Below, piece by piece: positions 5,120 to 7,615 of a DNA stretch of 7,615 nt; position 1 is the stretch's first letter, and every line of letters begins with the position of its first letter. A program made the translations under genes and the position numbers. This DNA is from Halobacteria archaeon (GTDB taxonomy: Archaea > Halobacteriota > Methanoliparia > Methanoliparales > Methanoliparaceae): assembly GCA_013329575.1 (NCBI GenBank), contig DUJX01000032.1, positions 1-7,615 on the forward strand, in the 5' to 3' direction. The notes beneath the pieces are model-generated. The model was not told the origin of the DNA and did no database searches. It saw only the letters and a program-made list of their open reading frames with translations.

Positions 5120-6934
5120 ATGAGAAAATCGTTATATATACTTTTTGTTGTCTTATGTATCGTCCTCGCCGATGTAGGTCCTCTCTGTATCTCCTGTTTG
5201 GCAAAAGAGGACACAACCTTTTCTGAATATTTTCCGAGATACCAACCGGATAACTCTGATTTATTGATCTATGAGGTCTATCCAAATACATATTCTAAAA
5301 ACGAGTCAGATGAGTTTGTATCTATAATAAATCCGTCCAGTCATGATATAAACTTAAAAGATTATTCTTTTACCGATCTTGAAGGAGTTATTGTATTCCC
5401 TGATTTTTTGCTTCATCCAGGGGATAAATGTTACTGGGCGTACTCGAGCGATAGGTTTTATGAGACGGTGGGATTTTATCCTGAGTTCTCTTATGAAGGG
5501 GATACTTCAAAGATTGGACAGACAGACGGACAGATAAGGTTGGCAAATAATGGAGACGAGATCATACTTAAAAAAGGTCCTATGATAATAGACGTATTGG
5601 TCTACGGTAATTCAACCTATCAGGGCGAAGGATGGGGTGGAGAGGCTGTAAGTAAGCCGAGAGAGGGTGAAGTTCTCTGTAGAAATTCTTTGACCGATCA
5701 TAATTCGAGAGAAGATTGGGAGAAGAGTAGTGATGAAGCGGTTCTGATAGGTCTAACCAACTTTAAACCAGAAAAGTTTGAGTTTGATGGAGAAGTAACC
5801 GCTTTTGTATCCCCCGATTCGAGTTTTGTTACGCTTACAGATCTTATGGATAAAGCAGAATATAGAATTTATGTATACGTATATACAATTGATAACTTTT
5901 CTTTACTCCCTTCTTTTAAAAATGCGTCTGAAGACGATGTAGATATCAAGTTAATCGTTGAGAAAAAACCTGCCGGTGGATTGAGCGATAATGAATTAGA
6001 ATTTTTATATTGTCTTAAAGATCTCGGTGTAGAAGTAAGGCTCGCTGAGAAACCTTATGTCTTCAACCATCAAAAGTTAATAATAATAGACGATTGTGTG
6101 GTAGTCTCTTCGGAGAACTTAGGGTATTCTGGTATCCCTGTAGATAACACATACGGAAACAGAGGTTTCTGGATTGCGATACATGACAAACAAGTTACGA
6201 ATTATTATCTAAACCTGTTTAATAGTGATTGGATCAATTCTGATAATTTTAAGGATTATAAAAGCCAAAAAGATCATACAACAGATCTAACCGATCAAAA
6301 TTACACGCCTTCTGGTAACTATAAGGCAAAGTATGACCCTAAAACGATGTATGGACATTTTGTTGTCTATCCCGTGATAGGTCCTGATTTTTCAATAGAT
6401 GATAATCCTGTATTAGATTTGATAAAAAAGTCAGAAGATCATATATTAGTCGAGATTTTCTATATAGACCTTTTATGGAAGGATAACGTAATACTGAACG
6501 AGCTTATTAATGCAAGCAGGAGAGGGACGGAGGTATATATCCTTTTAGACTCGTCTGATTATAATACCGAATATAATAAGATAGATAACGACGATTTTGT
6601 AAGGTTTATAGAAGATCTGGCAGAGGATAAAGGATATCCGATTCATGCAAAACTGATGAAAGATGACAGTATCTTAAAAATCCATAATAAATCGATGATA
6701 ATAGACGATGCGGTATTTGTATCGAGTTTCAACTGGAACGAGAACAGTTTTTTAAATAACAGAGAGGTTGGTGTATTGGTCGAGAACGAAGATTTATCCC
6801 GTTATTATAAAAAAATATTCTGGGACGATTATGGCAGAAAAACCAATTATGGAAGCCTGATCTTGGTTATATTCGTTATTATTATTTTATTATCATTTTT
6901 AAGTTATAAAATACTTCGTAAAAAGATGAGATGA
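5120..6934 (+). CDS. Secreted, membrane-anchored lamin-tail/phospholipase D-superfamily protein
   Basis: A protein of 604 residues. A basic start (MRKS) and a hydrophobic stretch to about residue 28 form a Sec signal peptide, with a possible cut after CLA (26-28). A lamin-tail (LTD) beta-sandwich follows at about 47-190: LLIYEVYP, DEFVSIINP, LANNGDEIIL, and a late ..W region. Two PLD half-domains follow, with HKD motifs H317/K319/D324 (HQKLIIID, then SSEN) and H522/K524/D529 (HNKSMIID, then VSSFNWNEN). Both catalytic histidines are present, so the enzyme should be active. A single helix at about 579-598 ends in a basic RKKMR, which anchors the protein with its catalytic part outside the cell. 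PLD-fold enzymes include nucleases, phospholipases and phosphatidyl transferases. LTD partners in prokaryotes are often secreted nucleases, so nucleic-acid cleavage is my inference, not shown. The start could instead be GTG 5102. It lies 80 nt after the MFS gene with no clear promoter. Confidence 0.88.
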   Translation: MRKSLYILFVVLCIVLADVGPLCISCLAKEDTTFSEYFPRYQPDNSDLLIYEVYPNTYSKNESDEFVSIINPSSHDINLKDYSFTDLEGVIVFPDFLLHPGDKCYWAYSSDRFYETVGFYPEFSYEGDTSKIGQTDGQIRLANNGDEIILKKGPMIIDVLVYGNSTYQGEGWGGEAVSKPREGEVLCRNSLTDHNSREDWEKSSDEAVLIGLTNFKPEKFEFDGEVTAFVSPDSSFVTLTDLMDKAEYRIYVYVYTIDNFSLLPSFKNASEDDVDIKLIVEKKPAGGLSDNELEFLYCLKDLGVEVRLAEKPYVFNHQKLIIIDDCVVVSSENLGYSGIPVDNTYGNRGFWIAIHDKQVTNYYLNLFNSDWINSDNFKDYKSQKDHTTDLTDQNYTPSGNYKAKYDPKTMYGHFVVYPVIGPDFSIDDNPVLDLIKKSEDHILVEIFYIDLLWKDNVILNELINASRRGTEVYILLDSSDYNTEYNKIDNDDFVRFIEDLAEDKGYPIHAKLMKDDSILKIHNKSMIIDDAVFVSSFNWNENSFLNNREVGVLVENEDLSRYYKKIFWDDYGRKTNYGSLILVIFVIIILLSFLSYKILRKKMR

Positions 6935-6964
6935 TGATTTTAGATTTATAAAAGATCTGTAAAT

Positions 6965-7232
6965 ATGTCGGAAGAATTAGACGTAATGGGCGCAGATATA
7001 AGGAAGGGTAGAATATAAGGGACATTTTTTAAACTACCAGATCAAAAAGACGAGTTATAGTGGTGTAAAGAGTGGTAGACCTTTGCCGAGAAAACGTAGG
7101 TTGGATGGAGAATCTATTGATCTTTTATATGAGGTCCCATCGTGTTTAAATGATCCTAAAACAAAAGATGGAAGATTCAGAGAACCATATTTAAGTTTAT
7201 TAAAAAGTAATTTGTCTTTTTTCGTTTATTAA
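6965..7232 (+). pseudogene. Possible frameshifted small gene, unrecognised
   Basis: I do not recognise this protein. An ATG at 6965 opens a 17-codon frame (MSEELDVMGADIRKGRI) ending at 7016-7018. Just before the stop, the next frame opens and stays free of stops to TAA 7230-7232, with codons like those of the neighbouring genes. Removing one G from the GGG at 7007-7009 joins the two into about 88 residues, including a basic GRPLPRKRR patch and a DLLYEVPSCLNDPKTKDGRF segment that looks protein-like. The end overlaps the last 33 nt of the methyltransferase gene on the other strand. A TTTATAAAAG box at about 6945-6954 lies too close to the ATG to be its usual promoter, and no Shine-Dalgarno is seen. 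It may be a decayed gene, a sequencing frameshift, or non-coding DNA. The remaining 30 nt after the PLD stop hold nothing recognisable. Confidence 0.3.
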
Positions 7233-7615
7233 CCTTTCTTCTGCCAGTCTGATATAATCTGGGTTTAAGTCAAAACCTATATAATCCAGGTTTAATCTTT
7301 TAGCAATGACACATTCAGACCCCGACCCTACAAAAGGGATCAAGACAAACCCGTCGTCCTGCCTTGCCGACTTTATTAATCGCTCACACAACGCAAGAGG
7401 TTTTTGTGCAGGGTGTTTTTCGATGTTATGACCTACATGCGATCTCAGCTCTTCTGGTTTACAGATTTTATTGTTACAAGTCCTACAAATAAACCATCTT
7501 TCAGACATACCGGCACCGCCGGCAAGCGCCGGGATTTTAATGACATCACGAGGTAGCGCACCTTTCGGATGTGCGTTATAAACGGTCTCTTTTCCGTGTT
7601 TGCTTAGCCTACTCC
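7200..7615 (-). CDS. Site-specific DNA methyltransferase (N4-cytosine/N6-adenine type), 5' part beyond window
   Basis: The last 137 residues of an AdoMet-dependent DNA amino-methyltransferase are visible. The frame is open to the right edge, so the ATG at 7506-7508 is internal and not the start. Conserved elements are HPAQKPLALCERLI (motif X region) followed by IPFVGSGSE (motif I, the AdoMet loop) and YIGFDLNPDYIRLAEERL (motif II onward). Motif I near the C-terminus means the catalytic (D/S)PP(Y/W) motif lies before it, outside the window, as in beta-class enzymes. A cluster C-R-T-C-x4-C occurs just before the KP motif, in the region that would hold target recognition. Whether it belongs to a restriction-modification pair or is an orphan methylase cannot be judged here. 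It converges on the possible broken gene at 6965-7232. Confidence 0.88.
   Translation of the reverse strand, partial: SRLSKHGKETVYNAHPKGALPRDVIKIPALAGGAGMSERWFICRTCNNKICKPEELRSHVGHNIEKHPAQKPLALCERLIKSARQDDGFVLIPFVGSGSECVIAKRLNLDYIGFDLNPDYIRLAEERLINEKRQITF

Noticed and set aside
7509..7540. Short G+C-rich patch that might be a GC-rich repeat or mobile-element end
   Set aside because: It is in frame with the methyltransferase and encodes IPALAGGAG, a simple Ala/Gly-rich stretch, with no inverted repeat around it.

Overview
The window looks like chromosomal DNA from an A+T-rich euryarchaeon. The evidence is the set of archaeal information-processing genes: SRP19, translation factor aIF1A, and a short archaeal-type tyrosyl-tRNA synthetase whose tyrosine-pocket residues sit exactly two positions from those of the Methanocaldococcus jannaschii enzyme. 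The upstream signals agree: GGAGG/GGTGAT Shine-Dalgarno sequences and a BRE/TATA promoter. Codon use rich in ATA, AGA and TTA fits too. A methanogen-related or methanotrophic (Methanomicrobia-like) lineage is plausible, but the order cannot be fixed from this sequence.

Left part, minus strand (1-2181): tyrS, then the aIF1A gene, then SRP19, then a PHP-family metal-dependent phosphoesterase that runs off the left edge. This is a housekeeping block for tRNA charging, translation initiation and protein targeting. Two adjacent pairs are tightly spaced (tyrS/aIF1A by 37 nt, SRP19/PHP by 12 nt). A 115-nt gap between the pairs may hold a second promoter. The aIF1A gene has no ATG, GTG or TTG that would give a full-length protein. 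The best start is a CTG placed 8 nt after a perfect GGAGG.

Centre (2182-2437): a divergent intergenic region with TATA-like promoters for tyrS (minus) and purB (plus). It also contains a short direct repeat and a short inverted repeat near the predicted start points.

Right part, plus strand (2438-6934): purB (adenylosuccinate lyase), a 12-helix MFS transporter 19 nt downstream, and a 604-residue secreted, C-terminally membrane-anchored protein that joins a lamin-tail domain to two phospholipase-D (HKD) half-sites. These probably form one transcription unit. The MFS and LTD-PLD proteins would act at the cell envelope, and no biochemical link to purine synthesis is evident.

Far right (6935-7615): a change to accessory content. 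A possible frameshifted small gene on the plus strand meets, tail to tail, the 3' end of a DNA methyltransferase gene on the minus strand that continues past the right edge. No tRNA, rRNA, CRISPR array or insertion sequence was found. The most unusual points are the non-canonical start of the initiation-factor gene, the LTD-PLD surface protein, and the unexplained coding remnant next to the methyltransferase.
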